From: Thauera carbonicopians
GTDB taxonomy: Bacteria > Pseudomonadota > Gammaproteobacteria > Burkholderiales > Rhodocyclaceae
Reading direction: 5' to 3'
Assembly: GCF_025699485.1 (NCBI RefSeq)
Contig: NZ_JANUXN010000002.1
Location: forward strand, 124,001-188,000
Length of the DNA: 64,000 nucleotides
Shown here one piece after another: positions 35,174 to 45,353 of this stretch. The first letter of the stretch is position 1, and every line of letters begins with the position of its first letter. The notes under the pieces are model-generated. The model had not been told where the DNA came from. It ran no database searches and saw only the letters and a list, made by a program, of their open reading frames with translations. A program made the position numbers and the translations under genes.

Positions 35174-37231
35174 ATGTTTCGTGCAGCGCGCCTGTGGGGC
35201 TGGCGTGTGCCGATCCTGGTCGCGCTTGCCGCCGTCGTCCTTGCCCGCCCGGTATCCGCTGCCGAATGGCCGATCGAGCTGGACGTCCAGCTCGACCCGG
35301 CGAGCCGCGAGCTGCTGGTCGACGCAACGCTGCGGCCGCAGCAGCGTGATTTCCGCTTTGCCCTGCATGCCGGCCTGGACATCGAGTCGGCTGCGGTGGA
35401 TGGACGGGCGCTGCGCGTCGAAGCGCTTGGCAGGCGGGGTGAGGTACGCGACTGGCGCATACGCCTGCCTGAGCGGGGCGTGCTGCGTCTGCGCTATGGC
35501 GGCGTCCTGCCGGCGCTCGATGCCGGGCTCGACCATCGCGACGTGCTGCAAGGCATGCCGCCGATGGCTTCGGCGGCGGGCAGCTATCTGCCGGCAGGGG
35601 GCGCCTGGTATCCGCGCCCGGCCGAGGTGTTCGGCTATCGCATCGATGTGCGTGTTCCGGCCGGCCAGCGGGTGATCGTGCCCGGGCGGCTGCTGGCAGA
35701 GCATGTGCCGGACGGCGAAGAAGGGCATTACCGGGCACGCTTCGAATTCTCCCGGGTGACGGACGGCATCGACCTGATGACAGGACCGTGGATCGTGCGC
35801 GAACGCATCGTGGTGCGCGACGATGGGGAAGGCTTGCGGCTGCGCACATACTTTCCCGCAGCGCTGGACGCCGAAGCCGGCCTGGCCGAGGCCTACCTGG
35901 CCGACAGTGCGCGCTATATCGAGCGCTACGGCAGGAGCATCGGCGTTTACCCCTTCACCGAGTTCTCGATCGTCGCTTCTCCGCTGCCGACCGGCTTCGG
36001 CATGCCGACGCTGACCTACCTGGGGGAGCAGGTGCTGCGCCTGCCTTTCATCCGCGCCACCTCGCTCGGCCATGAGGTATTGCACAACTGGTGGGGCAAC
36101 GGTGTGCTGGTCGATTACCGCAGCGGCAACTGGTCGGAAGGCCTGACCACCTTCATGGCCGACTACGCCTACAAGGAAGAACAATCGGCAGCAGCGGCAC
36201 GTGAGATGCGCCTGGGCTGGCTGCGTGATTTCGCCGCCCTGCCTGCCGATGCCCACCAGCCGCTGGCCGAGTTTCGTTCGCGTACCCACGGTGCCGCGGC
36301 GGCGGTGGGCTACGGCAAGGCGGCGATGGTGTTCGTGATGCTGCGCGACCTGATCGGCGAAGAGGCGTTCGCACACGGCATCCGCAGCTTCTGGGAGCGG
36401 AATCGTTTCCGCATCGCCGGCTGGGCGGAGCTGAAGGTGGCTTTCGAACAGGCCTCGGGGCGCGATCTGGACGCTTTCTTCCAGCAGTGGCTGCGGCTTG
36501 CGGGTGGCGCGCGAGTGAACATCGAACAGGCTCGCTTCATTGCCGGAGCGGAGGGAAAAGGCGGGCTGTTGAAAGTCGAGCTGCAGCAGAGCGGACCCGC
36601 ACATGTGCTCCACCTCCCCCTGCAACTGGAGAACGGCCAAGCGGCGCAGACGCGCTGGGTGAGCTTGTCGCGGTCGCGGCAGACGTTCGAGCTGGCGGTG
36701 GACCAGGTGCCGCAGACGGTGCGAGTGGATCCGGAATTGAGGGTGTGGCGCCGACCGGACGACGAACAGCTGCCACCGATTCTGCGTCAGTGGATGCTGG
36801 CGGATTCACCCCGGCTGATCATCGCCGACGAAGGCGATACGGCGTTGGTGGAGGCAGGCAAGGGGCTGGCCAGGCGTTTCTTCGAACGTCCTGTGCGCAC
36901 CGTCGGCCCGGAGGCTCTGCGTGGAGGCGGTGATGCCGTGTTGCTGGTCGGCACGCACGCGGCCGTCGATCGCCTGCTGGCTGACGCAGGCCTGCCGCCA
37001 CGGCCGGCCTTGGCCGAGCGGCAACACAGTGCTGCGGTATGGACCGTACAGGCCTCTCCCGGCCCTGCACTTGCCGTCGCGTCGGCACGTGATGCCGACG
37101 CGCTGACGGCGCTGCAACGGCCGCTGCCGCACTACGGCGGGCAGAGTTGGCTGATCGCCGAGGGCGCCCGGGTGCTGGAACGCGGGGTGTGGGATGCGCC
37201 GGGCAGGGCAGTACCGGTCGACAGGCAATGA
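35174..37231 (+). CDS. Exported M1-family metallopeptidase-like protein
   Basis: The 685-residue protein has a Sec signal (residues 1-28, VSA-AEW). The gluzincin motif HEVLHNWWGN and, 18 residues after its last His, the Glu of WSEGLTTF form a complete zinc site (HExxH-x18-E). The M1 exopeptidase motif GAMEN is replaced by GFGMPTLTY, so aminopeptidase specificity is doubtful. After the catalytic part (to about residue 450) lies a domain of about 230 residues with no motif I recognise. It starts 5 bases after the ChaN-PDZ gene and is probably co-translated. Likely a periplasmic peptidase; substrate unknown. Confidence 0.88.
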   Translation: MFRAARLWGWRVPILVALAAVVLARPVSAAEWPIELDVQLDPASRELLVDATLRPQQRDFRFALHAGLDIESAAVDGRALRVEALGRRGEVRDWRIRLPERGVLRLRYGGVLPALDAGLDHRDVLQGMPPMASAAGSYLPAGGAWYPRPAEVFGYRIDVRVPAGQRVIVPGRLLAEHVPDGEEGHYRARFEFSRVTDGIDLMTGPWIVRERIVVRDDGEGLRLRTYFPAALDAEAGLAEAYLADSARYIERYGRSIGVYPFTEFSIVASPLPTGFGMPTLTYLGEQVLRLPFIRATSLGHEVLHNWWGNGVLVDYRSGNWSEGLTTFMADYAYKEEQSAAAAREMRLGWLRDFAALPADAHQPLAEFRSRTHGAAAAVGYGKAAMVFVMLRDLIGEEAFAHGIRSFWERNRFRIAGWAELKVAFEQASGRDLDAFFQQWLRLAGGARVNIEQARFIAGAEGKGGLLKVELQQSGPAHVLHLPLQLENGQAAQTRWVSLSRSRQTFELAVDQVPQTVRVDPELRVWRRPDDEQLPPILRQWMLADSPRLIIADEGDTALVEAGKGLARRFFERPVRTVGPEALRGGGDAVLLVGTHAAVDRLLADAGLPPRPALAERQHSAAVWTVQASPGPALAVASARDADALTALQRPLPHYGGQSWLIAEGARVLERGVWDAPGRAVPVDRQ

Positions 37232-37260
37232 ATGCCCTGCGGCGGAGGCAGCGTAGAATC

Positions 37261-38508
37261 ATGGGCATGAATACCCGATACGCGTCCCATCGACCCCTTC
37301 GTTTCTCCCGGGCATGCAGGCAGATGCTCGCGATGCTTGCCGTGGCGGGCTTGTCTTTGCCCGTAGCCGCGTCAGATGCGGATTTTTCTAGTTGCATGAA
37401 GACGTTGCGCGGCGAAGCGGCGTCCGCAGGCGTGTCGCCGGAGACCTTCGACCGCCATACTGCTGCGCTGGTGCCCGACATGGCCGTGGTCGGTTTTCTC
37501 GACGCCCAGCCGGAATTCGTGACCCCGATCTGGGATTACATGGCCGGTCTGGTCGATGCCGAGCGCGTCGCCGACGGGCGAGAAATGCTGGCCCAATGGG
37601 CTGACGTGCTTGCCCGCGTCGAGGCGCAATATGCCGTCGATCCTGCTACCGTGGTTGCGGTCTGGGGTGTGGAAAGCAATTTCGGCCGCAATTTCGGCAG
37701 CCGCCCCTTGCTGACCTCGCTGTCCACGCTGTCCTGCTTCGGCCGGCGCCAAGCCTTCTTCCGCGGTGAATTCTTCACCACGCTCAAGATCATCCAGGAA
37801 GGCCATGTTGCGCCCGAGCGCCTGACCGGCTCGTGGGCCGGCGCCTTCGGCCATACGCAGTTCATGCCCTCGACCTTCATGCGGCTGGCAGTCGATTTCG
37901 ATGGCGATGGCCGCCGTGACCTGGTCGACAGCGTGCCCGACGCGCTGGCGTCCACGGCCAACTTCCTCAAGCGGGCAGGCTGGCGTGCCGGTCTGCCGTG
38001 GGGTTTCGAAGTCGTGTTGCCGGATCGTTTCGACACCTCGGCTGCAGGGCGGCGCAACAAGCAGCCGATGGCGGACTGGGCCGCACGCGGTATCAGGCTG
38101 GCCGATGGCGGCGCTTTGCCGGCCGGTTCCACGCCCGCGGGGCTGTTGCTGCCTGCCGGCAGCGGCGGGCCGGCATTCCTCGTCACGCGGAATTTCGATG
38201 CGCTCTACTCGTACAACGCGGCCGAAAGCTACGCGCTGGCGATTGCCCACCTGGCGGACCGCCTGCGCGGCGGAGACGCCTTCCGCACGCCCTGGCCGAC
38301 CGACGATGCCGGGCTGTCGCGCGCCGAGCGGCGGGAAGTGCAGCAACTGCTGATCGCGCGCGGCCACGACATCGGCGAGCCGGACGGCATGATCGGCGCC
38401 CGCACGCGCGAGGCCCTGAAGCAGGTGCAGGCCGAACTCGGCTTGAAGGCGGACGGGCGGGCCGGGCAGAGAATCCTGCAGGCGCTGCGCGAGGCAGCGG
38501 CGAACTGA
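37261..38508 (+). CDS. mltB: MltB-type lytic murein transglycosylase with peptidoglycan-binding domain
   Basis: The enzyme cleaves peptidoglycan, leaving 1,6-anhydro-MurNAc. The 415-residue protein starts MGMNTRYASHR (ATG at 37261; the second ATG at 37267 is an alternative) and has a signal ending near VAASDADF. The SLT_2 domain contains the catalytic Glu in VWGVESNFGRNFGSRPLL, SWAGAFGHTQFMPSTF, and VDFDGDGRRDLVDSVPDAL. A C-terminal peptidoglycan-binding module (about 350-412) follows: LIARGHDIGEPDGMIGARTR. No lipobox is seen, so it is probably soluble and periplasmic. Confidence 0.94.
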   Translation: MGMNTRYASHRPLRFSRACRQMLAMLAVAGLSLPVAASDADFSSCMKTLRGEAASAGVSPETFDRHTAALVPDMAVVGFLDAQPEFVTPIWDYMAGLVDAERVADGREMLAQWADVLARVEAQYAVDPATVVAVWGVESNFGRNFGSRPLLTSLSTLSCFGRRQAFFRGEFFTTLKIIQEGHVAPERLTGSWAGAFGHTQFMPSTFMRLAVDFDGDGRRDLVDSVPDALASTANFLKRAGWRAGLPWGFEVVLPDRFDTSAAGRRNKQPMADWAARGIRLADGGALPAGSTPAGLLLPAGSGGPAFLVTRNFDALYSYNAAESYALAIAHLADRLRGGDAFRTPWPTDDAGLSRAERREVQQLLIARGHDIGEPDGMIGARTREALKQVQAELGLKADGRAGQRILQALREAAAN

Positions 38509-38666
38509 TCCGGTCCGCGTACAGGCTCTGGTGCAGGCCACGACCTGAGACAGATATCACCGATTTTCGCTAGAATTCGCCCCCTCGGGCGGGCTTCGTT
38601 GGCCGTCCTCACCGGCGCCCTTACAGGTCGTCCTTACAGGCCGTCTTCATTCTCTCCAGGCGTGAC

Positions 38667-39677
38667 ATGCAAGATCTCGGGTATTTCAAATGGTCCTTCA
38701 TCGTGACCATTCTCGGCATCGTCGGCGGCTATCTGCTGGCGGGATGGTCCGGTGCCTTCATCGTCATCGTGCTGGCGATCCTCGAGACTTCGCTGTCCTT
38801 CGACAATGCCGTGGTCAATGCCACGGTGCTCAAGCACATGGACGAGAAGTGGCGCCGCCGCTTCCTGCTGTGGGGCATCCTGATCGCGGTGTTCGGCATG
38901 CGCATCGTGTTTCCGCTGGCCATCGTCGGCATCGTGGCGCACATGGGGCCGGTGGAGGTGATCCGGCTGGCGCTGTTCGACGAGGCCGAATACGCGCGCA
39001 TCCTGCTGTCCGCGCATCACGAGATCGCGGCTTTCGGCGGCGCCTTCCTGTCGATGGTGTTCCTGAAGTTCTTCGTCGACAGCAACAAGGACCTGCACTG
39101 GCTGAGTGTGGTGGAGGCGCCGCTGACCAAGCTGGGCCGGCTGGAGGCGGCGCAGATCCTGCTGACCCTGCTGGCGATCCTCGGCAGCGCGGCCTGGCTG
39201 GACAACGATACCAAGCGCGTGGAGTTCGTCGTCGCCGGCATCTGGGGCTTGATCACCTACATCGTCGCCGATGGCCTGGGCGCGATCCTCGGTGGCGGGG
39301 AGGGTGAGGGCGGCAAGGTCGCCGCGAAGACCGGCTTTGCCGGCTTCATGTACCTGGAGCTGCTGGATGCTTCGTTCAGTTTCGACGGCGTGATCGGTGC
39401 TTTTGCGCTGACCACCAGCCTGCCGATCATCGCGATAGGTCTCGGCGTGGGTGCGATGTTCGTGCGCTCATTCACGCTGATGCTGGTCTATCGCGAAACC
39501 TTGAATGCCTACCGCTTCCTGGAGCATGGGGCGTTCTGGGCGATCGGTGCGCTGGCTGCGGTGATGTTCATCGGCGTCCATGTCCACATCCCGGAAGTGA
39601 TCACCGGCCTGGTCGGCGCAGTACTGATCGGCGCGGCTTTCCTCAGCTCCCTGCGCGGCCGGCGAGCCGCCGCCTGA
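38667..39677 (+). CDS. DUF475 (TerC-like) integral membrane protein
   Basis: The 336-residue protein has about nine membrane helices and two TerC/DUF475-type acidic motifs in helices: ETSLSFDNAVVNATV near residue 40 and LELLDASFSFDGVIGAFALT (split: LELLDASF and SFDGVIGAF) near residue 235. The symmetric acidic sites suggest cation binding, and related TerC/Alx proteins export Mn2+. DUF475 itself has no agreed function. There is no riboswitch upstream. It is monocistronic, convergent with ubiG. Confidence 0.88.
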   Translation: MQDLGYFKWSFIVTILGIVGGYLLAGWSGAFIVIVLAILETSLSFDNAVVNATVLKHMDEKWRRRFLLWGILIAVFGMRIVFPLAIVGIVAHMGPVEVIRLALFDEAEYARILLSAHHEIAAFGGAFLSMVFLKFFVDSNKDLHWLSVVEAPLTKLGRLEAAQILLTLLAILGSAAWLDNDTKRVEFVVAGIWGLITYIVADGLGAILGGGEGEGGKVAAKTGFAGFMYLELLDASFSFDGVIGAFALTTSLPIIAIGLGVGAMFVRSFTLMLVYRETLNAYRFLEHGAFWAIGALAAVMFIGVHVHIPEVITGLVGAVLIGAAFLSSLRGRRAAA

Positions 39678-39705
39678 GCGCGGCGGCCCGTGGCCCGGCA
39701 CGGCT

Positions 39706-40407
39706 TCAGCCGCGCCGGGTATGCATCAGGTAATTTACGTCGGTGTCGCGACCCAGCGAGTACACCCTGGTCAGCGGGTTGTAGCTCATGCCGGTCAATT
39801 CCTCCATGTCCAGGCCGGCATTGCGGCAGTAGCGGCTGAGTTCCGAGGGTTTGATGAACTTCTCGTACTCGTGTGTACCGCGCGGCAGCATGTTCAGTAC
39901 GTATTCGGCACCGACGATCGCCAGGGCGTAGGCCTTCGGGTTGCGGTTGATCGTGGAGAAGAAGACGTGGCCGCCGGGCTTGACCAGGCGGGCGCAGGCG
40001 GCGATGGTGCTGGCGGGGTCCGGCACGTGCTCGAGCATTTCCATGCAGGTCACGACGTCGAAATGGCCAGGGCTCTCTTCGGCGAATGCTTCGGCGCTGA
40101 TCAGGCGGTAGTCGACGCTGTGGCCGCTTTCGAACAGATGCAGGCGTGCGACGCTGAGTGCCTTTTCCGACAGATCGATACCGGTGACCCTGGCGCCGAG
40201 TGAGGCCATGCCTTCGGCCAGGATGCCGCCGCCGCAGCCGACGTCGAGCACCGTCTTGCCCGCCAGGCCGGCCTTGCCGTCGATCCAGCCCAGGCGCAGC
40301 GGATTGATTTCATGCAGGGGTTTGAATTCCGAGGCCGGATCCCACCAGCGGTGGGCGAGTTCGCTGAATTTCTGTACTTCGTTCGGGTCGGCGTTGATTG
40401 CGCTCAT
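39706..40407 (-). CDS. ubiG: Ubiquinone biosynthesis O-methyltransferase
   Basis: UbiG performs both O-methylations in ubiquinone synthesis. The 233-residue protein (second of two adjacent ATGs, better spaced from GACGAGAA) has [23 protein letters not shown], the SAM motif [25 protein letters not shown], and the C-terminal [14 protein letters not shown]. All are typical. It lies downstream of the ompA terminator, so it needs read-through or its own promoter. Confidence 0.96.
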   Translation of the reverse strand: MSAINADPNEVQKFSELAHRWWDPASEFKPLHEINPLRLGWIDGKAGLAGKTVLDVGCGGGILAEGMASLGARVTGIDLSEKALSVARLHLFESGHSVDYRLISAEAFAEESPGHFDVVTCMEMLEHVPDPASTIAACARLVKPGGHVFFSTINRNPKAYALAIVGAEYVLNMLPRGTHEYEKFIKPSELSRYCRNAGLDMEELTGMSYNPLTRVYSLGRDTDVNYLMHTRRG

Positions 40408-40493
40408 CATTTCTCGTCACAGCTTGCAGAGTTGATCGGTATCGTCGGCAAGGCCGCACATTCCAGTGGCAGATTACAGGAAACAGGCGCCAC

Positions 40494-40525
40494 AAAACAA
40501 AAAGCCCTGCCGAAGCAGGGCTTTT
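40494..40525 (-). terminator. Intrinsic terminator after the OmpA-family gene
   Basis: AAAAGCCCTGC (40500-40510) and GCAGGGCTTTT (40515-40525) form a perfect 11-bp stem with a 4-base loop. On the minus strand it continues TTGTTTTG. The sequence also ends in T4 on the plus strand, so it may work in both directions. Confidence 0.93.
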
Positions 40526-40545
40526 CGCGCAGCGGAAATCCGCGA

Positions 40546-41253
40546 TTACTTGGAGCCGATGACTTCGACGTCCACACGGCGATCCGGCTGCAGGCACTCG
40601 ATCAGAGCCTTGCGGTTGCGGATGTTGTCGCACTTGTTGCCGGTGACGGGCTGCGATTCGCCCTTGCCTTCGGTGTAGATGCGGTTGGCTTCGACGCCCT
40701 TCGACACCAGGTAGGTCTTGACGGCGGCGGCGCGGCGCTCGGACAGAGCCTGGTTGTAGGCGTCCGAACCCAGACGGTCGGTGTGGCCGACGGCCAGGAT
40801 GACTTCCAGCTTCAGTTGCTGGGCCTGGGCAGCCAGGTCGTCGAGGGTGGCACGGCCTTCCGGCTTCAGCGTGGCCTTGTCGAAGTCGAACAGGGTGTCG
40901 GCAGCCAGCTTGACCTTCTCGGCGGTGGGCTTCGGAGCGGGAGCCGGGGCGGGCGCTGCGGCGACCGGAGCGACACACTTGTCCTTGGCGACGATGTCGC
41001 TGTCGCATTCGCAGCCAGCCGGGAACTCGCCGGCCATGGCGGTCGAGGCAGCAGCCGGCGACCAGTAGCCGGTGCGCCAGCACAGACCATTGGCACTGCG
41101 GGCGACGACGTTGCGCGCATCGATGACGTAGGGAATCTCGCCCTTGCCATCGACCACGACGTCCTTGACCTGCGCGAAGGCGCCGGGAGCGGACAGGCCG
41201 ATCGACGCGATGGCGGCCAGCATGAGCATCTGTTTCTTGGTTTGTTTGATCAT
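40546..41253 (-). CDS. ompA: OmpA-family outer membrane/peptidoglycan-binding protein
   Basis: The 235-residue protein starts [15 protein letters not shown] with a signal cleaved near AFA-QVKD. A short N-terminal region holds a cysteine motif ([18 protein letters not shown]). An Ala/Pro linker leads to an OmpA C-terminal domain: [34 protein letters not shown] (split at QAL), and NRRVDVEV-like [10 protein letters not shown], which bind peptidoglycan. It lacks the eight-stranded barrel, so it is a periplasmic/outer-membrane tether. The start is set by homology and a GAGGAAACC ribosome site. It lies 113 bases after mtaD and has its own terminator. Confidence 0.92.
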   Translation of the reverse strand: MIKQTKKQMLMLAAIASIGLSAPGAFAQVKDVVVDGKGEIPYVIDARNVVARSANGLCWRTGYWSPAAASTAMAGEFPAGCECDSDIVAKDKCVAPVAAAPAPAPAPKPTAEKVKLAADTLFDFDKATLKPEGRATLDDLAAQAQQLKLEVILAVGHTDRLGSDAYNQALSERRAAAVKTYLVSKGVEANRIYTEGKGESQPVTGNKCDNIRNRKALIECLQPDRRVDVEVIGSK

Positions 41254-41366
41254 GGTTTCCTCTTTGAAGGGCGAGTCGCCAGAATTACCACTGCAACGAA
41301 AGGTGAAAACGGTTGCAAAGCCGAATTCGTGTCTGATTCCTGTCGAGTTTGAACACTCTATCCAGT

Positions 41367-42686
41367 TCAATTAGCGAGCCTAGTGTGCCATAGCGATGTG
41401 ATCCTGAGCAATTCTTTGTCGTTAATTTGCAACAGCGGAACACCTTTAGCCACGCGGGATTCGCCGTTTACCCACACATGCGTGACGTGCTCGCGGCCGG
41501 CCACATAAACCAGATGGGAGACGGGGTCGAAGCAGGGCTGGGAGAACGGGCCGCCGAGGTCCACCGCGCACAGGTCGGCGAATTTTCCCGGCGAGATCGA
41601 ACCGATGCCGCCATCGAGCCCGAGCGCCCGGGCACCACCCAGCGTGGCCATGTGCAACGCGGTGTGGGCAGGCAGCGCGGATGCGTCGAGCGTACTCGCC
41701 TTGGCGAGCAGGGCGGCGTGACGCATTTCCTGAAACAGGTCGATACGGTTGTTGCTGGCCGCACCATCGCTGCCGAGGCCGACGCGGATGCCGGCCGACA
41801 GCAGGCGGGTGGTCGGCGCAATGCCGCTGCCGAGTTTCATGTTGGAGGTCGGGCAGTGGGCGACGCTGCAGCCGTGATGGGCCAGCAGCTCGATGTCGGT
41901 GTCGTCCAGATGCACGGCATGAACCGCGATCAGGTTCTCGCCCAGCACGCCCAGCCGCGCCAGGCGGGCGAGAGGGCGTGTGCCGTGTTCGGCGATGGCG
42001 TCGCGGATTTCGGTGGCGGTTTCATGGACGTGGGTATGAATGGGCAGATCCAGTTCGTCGGCCAGCGCCCGCACGCGCTGGAAAGTGGCGTCGGACACCG
42101 TATAGGGCGCGTGGGGCGCGAGCGAGAACGAGATGCCCGAATGCCCGCGCCACGCGTCGCGGACGGCGAGGCCTTTGCGCAGGTAGTCGTCGGCATCGCT
42201 TGCCCAGGGAGTCGGAAATTCGAGCACGGTGAGGCCGACCACCGCGCGCATGCCGGCGGCGGCAAACGCTTCTGCCGCGGCATCGGGATAGAAGTACATG
42301 TCGTTGCAGGTCGTGATGCCGCCGCCGAGCATTTCCGCTGCGGCCAGCAGTGTGCCGTCGCGGACGAAGGCGGCGCTGACATGGCGGCTTTCGGCCGGCC
42401 AGATCGCTTCCCGCAGCCAGCGCATCAGCGGCAGGTCGTCGGCAATGCCCCGCATCAGGTTCATCGCGGCGTGGGCGTGGAGGTTGACCAGGCCGGGGAT
42501 CAGCACATGCTGCGGCAGTTCGACCGTCGTGCCGGCTTCGTAGCGCAGGCGTGCTTCGTCGAGCGGAAGCACGGCGAGGATCAGGCCCGCATCGACCGCG
42601 ACGGCGTGGTTTTCCAGCGTGATGCCGGCCGGCTCGACCGGAACGACCCAGCGGGGAGTGATCAGGAGATCGATCCGTCGTTTCAC
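41367..42686 (-). CDS. mtaD: 5-methylthioadenosine/S-adenosylhomocysteine deaminase (TRZ/ATZ family)
   Basis: The enzyme deaminates MTA or SAH in SAM salvage. The 439-residue amidohydrolase shows the metal motif [51 protein letters not shown] and [16 protein letters not shown], with all zinc ligands present. Location beside ubiG and ompA is common in betaproteobacteria. Related guanine or atrazine-type deaminases are the alternative; the MTA/SAH assignment rests on overall pattern. Confidence 0.88.
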   Translation of the reverse strand: MKRRIDLLITPRWVVPVEPAGITLENHAVAVDAGLILAVLPLDEARLRYEAGTTVELPQHVLIPGLVNLHAHAAMNLMRGIADDLPLMRWLREAIWPAESRHVSAAFVRDGTLLAAAEMLGGGITTCNDMYFYPDAAAEAFAAAGMRAVVGLTVLEFPTPWASDADDYLRKGLAVRDAWRGHSGISFSLAPHAPYTVSDATFQRVRALADELDLPIHTHVHETATEIRDAIAEHGTRPLARLARLGVLGENLIAVHAVHLDDTDIELLAHHGCSVAHCPTSNMKLGSGIAPTTRLLSAGIRVGLGSDGAASNNRIDLFQEMRHAALLAKASTLDASALPAHTALHMATLGGARALGLDGGIGSISPGKFADLCAVDLGGPFSQPCFDPVSHLVYVAGREHVTHVWVNGESRVAKGVPLLQINDKELLRITSLWHTRLAN

Positions 42687-42874
42687 GTGTCACGCTCCAA
42701 TATGAATGGGCTGAAAGTCAGCGGATGGGCTCAATCCTCGCTTGGACACAGCCACGATTCAAGCGCAATCGAGCCTGATCGCAGCCCATTTGCGCAGCCT
42801 TCTTCCGTTCGTGCCACAATCCGTGCCGTCTGTCACGGTTTGCGGCGCGCCGTCCAGGTTCGCCATCGCCCAAC

Positions 42875-44239
42875 ATGAGTCGTACCCCTGAGACAATCGG
42901 CAAATATCGCATCCTGCGCGAGATCGGACGCGGCGCGACGGCAGTCGTTTACCTCGTCGAGAGCCCCGACCATCCGCAGCCCGTGGCATTGAAGCACGTG
43001 CGTTTCGACGACAAGGCGAAGGACGAGGCGAAATGGAACCGCCGCCTGCTGAAGCTGCTCAAGGCCGAGCGGGCGGTGTCGTCGCGCCTGAACCATCCGA
43101 ACATCATCCGCATCTTCGATGCCTCGGTCGAGCCCGCCGAAGCCTACGTGGTGATGGAGTACTTCCCCGGCGAATCCCTCGAACGCTACTGCAGCTTCGA
43201 GAAGCTGCTGCCGATCCATCGCACGATCGGCATCGTCTTCAAATGCTGCATGGCGCTGGACCACGCATTTCGCCAGGGCATCGTGCATCGCGATATCAAG
43301 CCGGCGAACATCCTGGTCGATGACCAGGACAACGTGAAGATCACCGACTTCGGCCTGGCGATGAACATCAGCAAGCGGGTCGATACCGATTCGACCTTCA
43401 TCATGGGGGTGGGCTCGCCGGCCTACATGAGCCCTGAACAGATCAAGGGTTACCCGCTGAACCAGAAGACCGACCTGTATTCGCTGGGCGTGCTGCTGTT
43501 CCACATGCTGACTGGCCGGCTGCCTTTCCGCGCGAGTAATCCGGCACAGCTCGTCTACAAGATCATCAACGCCGATCCGCCGCAGGTGTCGCAGCTCAAC
43601 CCCGACGTGCCCGAGCAGATGGATGCGGTGATCCGCAAGGCGCTGGAAAAGGACCTCTATTCGCGCTATCGCAACGGCGCGGAGTTCGCCAAGGATCTCG
43701 CCGCGGTGCGCTACCAGATCCTCGACGAGAATTACGTGCCGCCGGACATCAGCCGTTTCATGCAGCTCCGCAAGCTGGCGTTCTTCACCGAGTTCGAGGA
43801 CGTCGAGCTGTGGGAGGTGATGCGGATCTCGTCCTGGCGCAAGGTCGGGCAGCACGTCTCGCTGGTGCAGGAGGGCGACAACGACCAGCGCTTCGGCATC
43901 GTCCTCGACGGTACGGTGGAGCTGTCGGTCGAAGGACGGCGGGTGATGGAGCTGGGGGCGGGCGAGGTGTTCGGCGCCCAGGCCTGGCTGGACCAGCTCG
44001 AACATCGGCACATGCTGTCGGCGGTGTCGCTGACGCCCGTGAGCTATCTCGAAATCAACCCTTCGGCGCTGGCGCTGGCCAGCGAGGAGGTGCTGGAGTG
44101 CTTCCGCCGCGAGCTGGGCACGGTGATGGTCCGCCGCCTCGCCCAGATTGCGAAGCTGCTGTCCGCGGGCGGACCGCCCGCGGTGCGCGGCGATTTCACC
44201 GCCACCGGCGGGCTCGATCTGCAGTTGCTCGAACCCTGA
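42875..44239 (+). CDS. Ser/Thr protein kinase with C-terminal cyclic-nucleotide-binding-like domain
   Basis: The 454-residue protein has a complete Hanks-type kinase (about residues 10-275): glycine loop EIGRGATAVVYLVE, catalytic Lys in VALKHVRF, HRDIKPANILV, DFGLAMN, and APE-type SPEQIKG. After a linker, a cNMP-binding-like domain (about 305-430) contains GIVLDGTVELSVEGRR and LGAGEVFGAQAWL; the usual GE-x6-RAA phosphate cassette is incomplete, so ligand binding is doubtful. No membrane segment. It ends directly against the convergent hemH gene (no bases between stops). Substrates are unknown. Confidence 0.93.
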   Translation: MSRTPETIGKYRILREIGRGATAVVYLVESPDHPQPVALKHVRFDDKAKDEAKWNRRLLKLLKAERAVSSRLNHPNIIRIFDASVEPAEAYVVMEYFPGESLERYCSFEKLLPIHRTIGIVFKCCMALDHAFRQGIVHRDIKPANILVDDQDNVKITDFGLAMNISKRVDTDSTFIMGVGSPAYMSPEQIKGYPLNQKTDLYSLGVLLFHMLTGRLPFRASNPAQLVYKIINADPPQVSQLNPDVPEQMDAVIRKALEKDLYSRYRNGAEFAKDLAAVRYQILDENYVPPDISRFMQLRKLAFFTEFEDVELWEVMRISSWRKVGQHVSLVQEGDNDQRFGIVLDGTVELSVEGRRVMELGAGEVFGAQAWLDQLEHRHMLSAVSLTPVSYLEINPSALALASEEVLECFRRELGTVMVRRLAQIAKLLSAGGPPAVRGDFTATGGLDLQLLEP

Positions 44240-45289
44240 TCAGCTTTCCTGCCGCGCAGGGCCGGCGAGCCAGTTGCCCAGGTGATCGACGGCGAGCCCG
44301 GCCAGGGCCTCGATCCAGTCCGGCCGCTCGTTGAGGCAGGGAATGTAGTGGAAGCGCTGGCCGCCGCGGCCGAGAAAGGCGTCGCGGCACTCCATGGCGA
44401 TTTCCTCCAGTGTCTCCAGGCAGTCGGCGATGAAGCCGGGGCACATGACGTCGACGCGGCCGACCCCCTGGGCGGCGAGCGCTTCGAGCGTGGGCTGGGT
44501 GTAGGGCTGCAGCCATTCGGCTTTGCCGAAGCGCGACTGGAAGGTGACCATCGCCCGTTCGGGCGGCAGGCTGAGCGCCTCGGCGAGCAGCCGGCCGGTG
44601 GTCTGGCACTCGTGGTAATAAGGGTCGCCAAGCTCGATCGTGCGCTTGGGCACGCCGTGGAAGCTCATCAGCAGCCGATCCGGCTCGCCGTGCGCGGCCC
44701 AGTGTTCGCGCACGTTGGCAGCGAGTGCCTCGATGTAGCCCGGGAAGTCGTGGAAGTCGCGCACGAAGCGGATTTCCGGCTGGTTGCGGATCTTCGCCAG
44801 GGCGCGGCCGACGGCGTCGACCACCGTTGCCGTGGTGCTGGCCGAATATTGCGGGTAGAGCGGCAGGACGAGGATGCGCATGCAGCCCCGCGCCTGCATC
44901 GCGCGCAGGCGCTCGGCGATCGAGGGTTTGCCGTAGCGCATGGCGAAATCGACATCGACCTCGGAGCGGCCGGCCGCGGCCAGGTGGTCGCGCAGCCGGC
45001 TGGCCTGGCGTTCGGTGTGGACCATCAGCGGCGAACCGTCTGCGCTCCAGATGCTGGCGTATTTCTTTGCCGATGCGGCCGGGCGGATGTTCAGGATGAT
45101 GCCGTTGAGAATGGGCCACCAGACGGCGCGGGGGATCTCGACCACGCGCGGATCGGACAGGAATTCCTTCAGATAGGGGCGCAGTGCGCCGGCGGTGGGC
45201 GCATCGGGGGTGCCGAGATTGACGAGCAGGATGCCGGTACGGGCGGGGGTGTCGTGCGAAGCGGGCGGTTCGGGCCAGTAGCGGGCCAT
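44240..45289 (-). CDS. hemH: Ferrochelatase
   Basis: HemH inserts Fe2+ into protoporphyrin IX. The 349-residue protein shows [44 protein letters not shown], the catalytic [10 protein letters not shown] (His), and [12 protein letters not shown] (metal-binding Glu). All match the bacterial family. It lies 64 bases after hrcA on the same strand, as in many betaproteobacteria. Confidence 0.97.
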   Translation of the reverse strand: MARYWPEPPASHDTPARTGILLVNLGTPDAPTAGALRPYLKEFLSDPRVVEIPRAVWWPILNGIILNIRPAASAKKYASIWSADGSPLMVHTERQASRLRDHLAAAGRSEVDVDFAMRYGKPSIAERLRAMQARGCMRILVLPLYPQYSASTTATVVDAVGRALAKIRNQPEIRFVRDFHDFPGYIEALAANVREHWAAHGEPDRLLMSFHGVPKRTIELGDPYYHECQTTGRLLAEALSLPPERAMVTFQSRFGKAEWLQPYTQPTLEALAAQGVGRVDVMCPGFIADCLETLEEIAMECRDAFLGRGGQRFHYIPCLNERPDWIEALAGLAVDHLGNWLAGPARQES

Positions 45290-45353
45290 GCTTGTCCTTG
45301 CTTGTGGGGCCGGACCGGGCGAAACCGAGGCTCGTCCTGTCCGGAGCGGTGTT

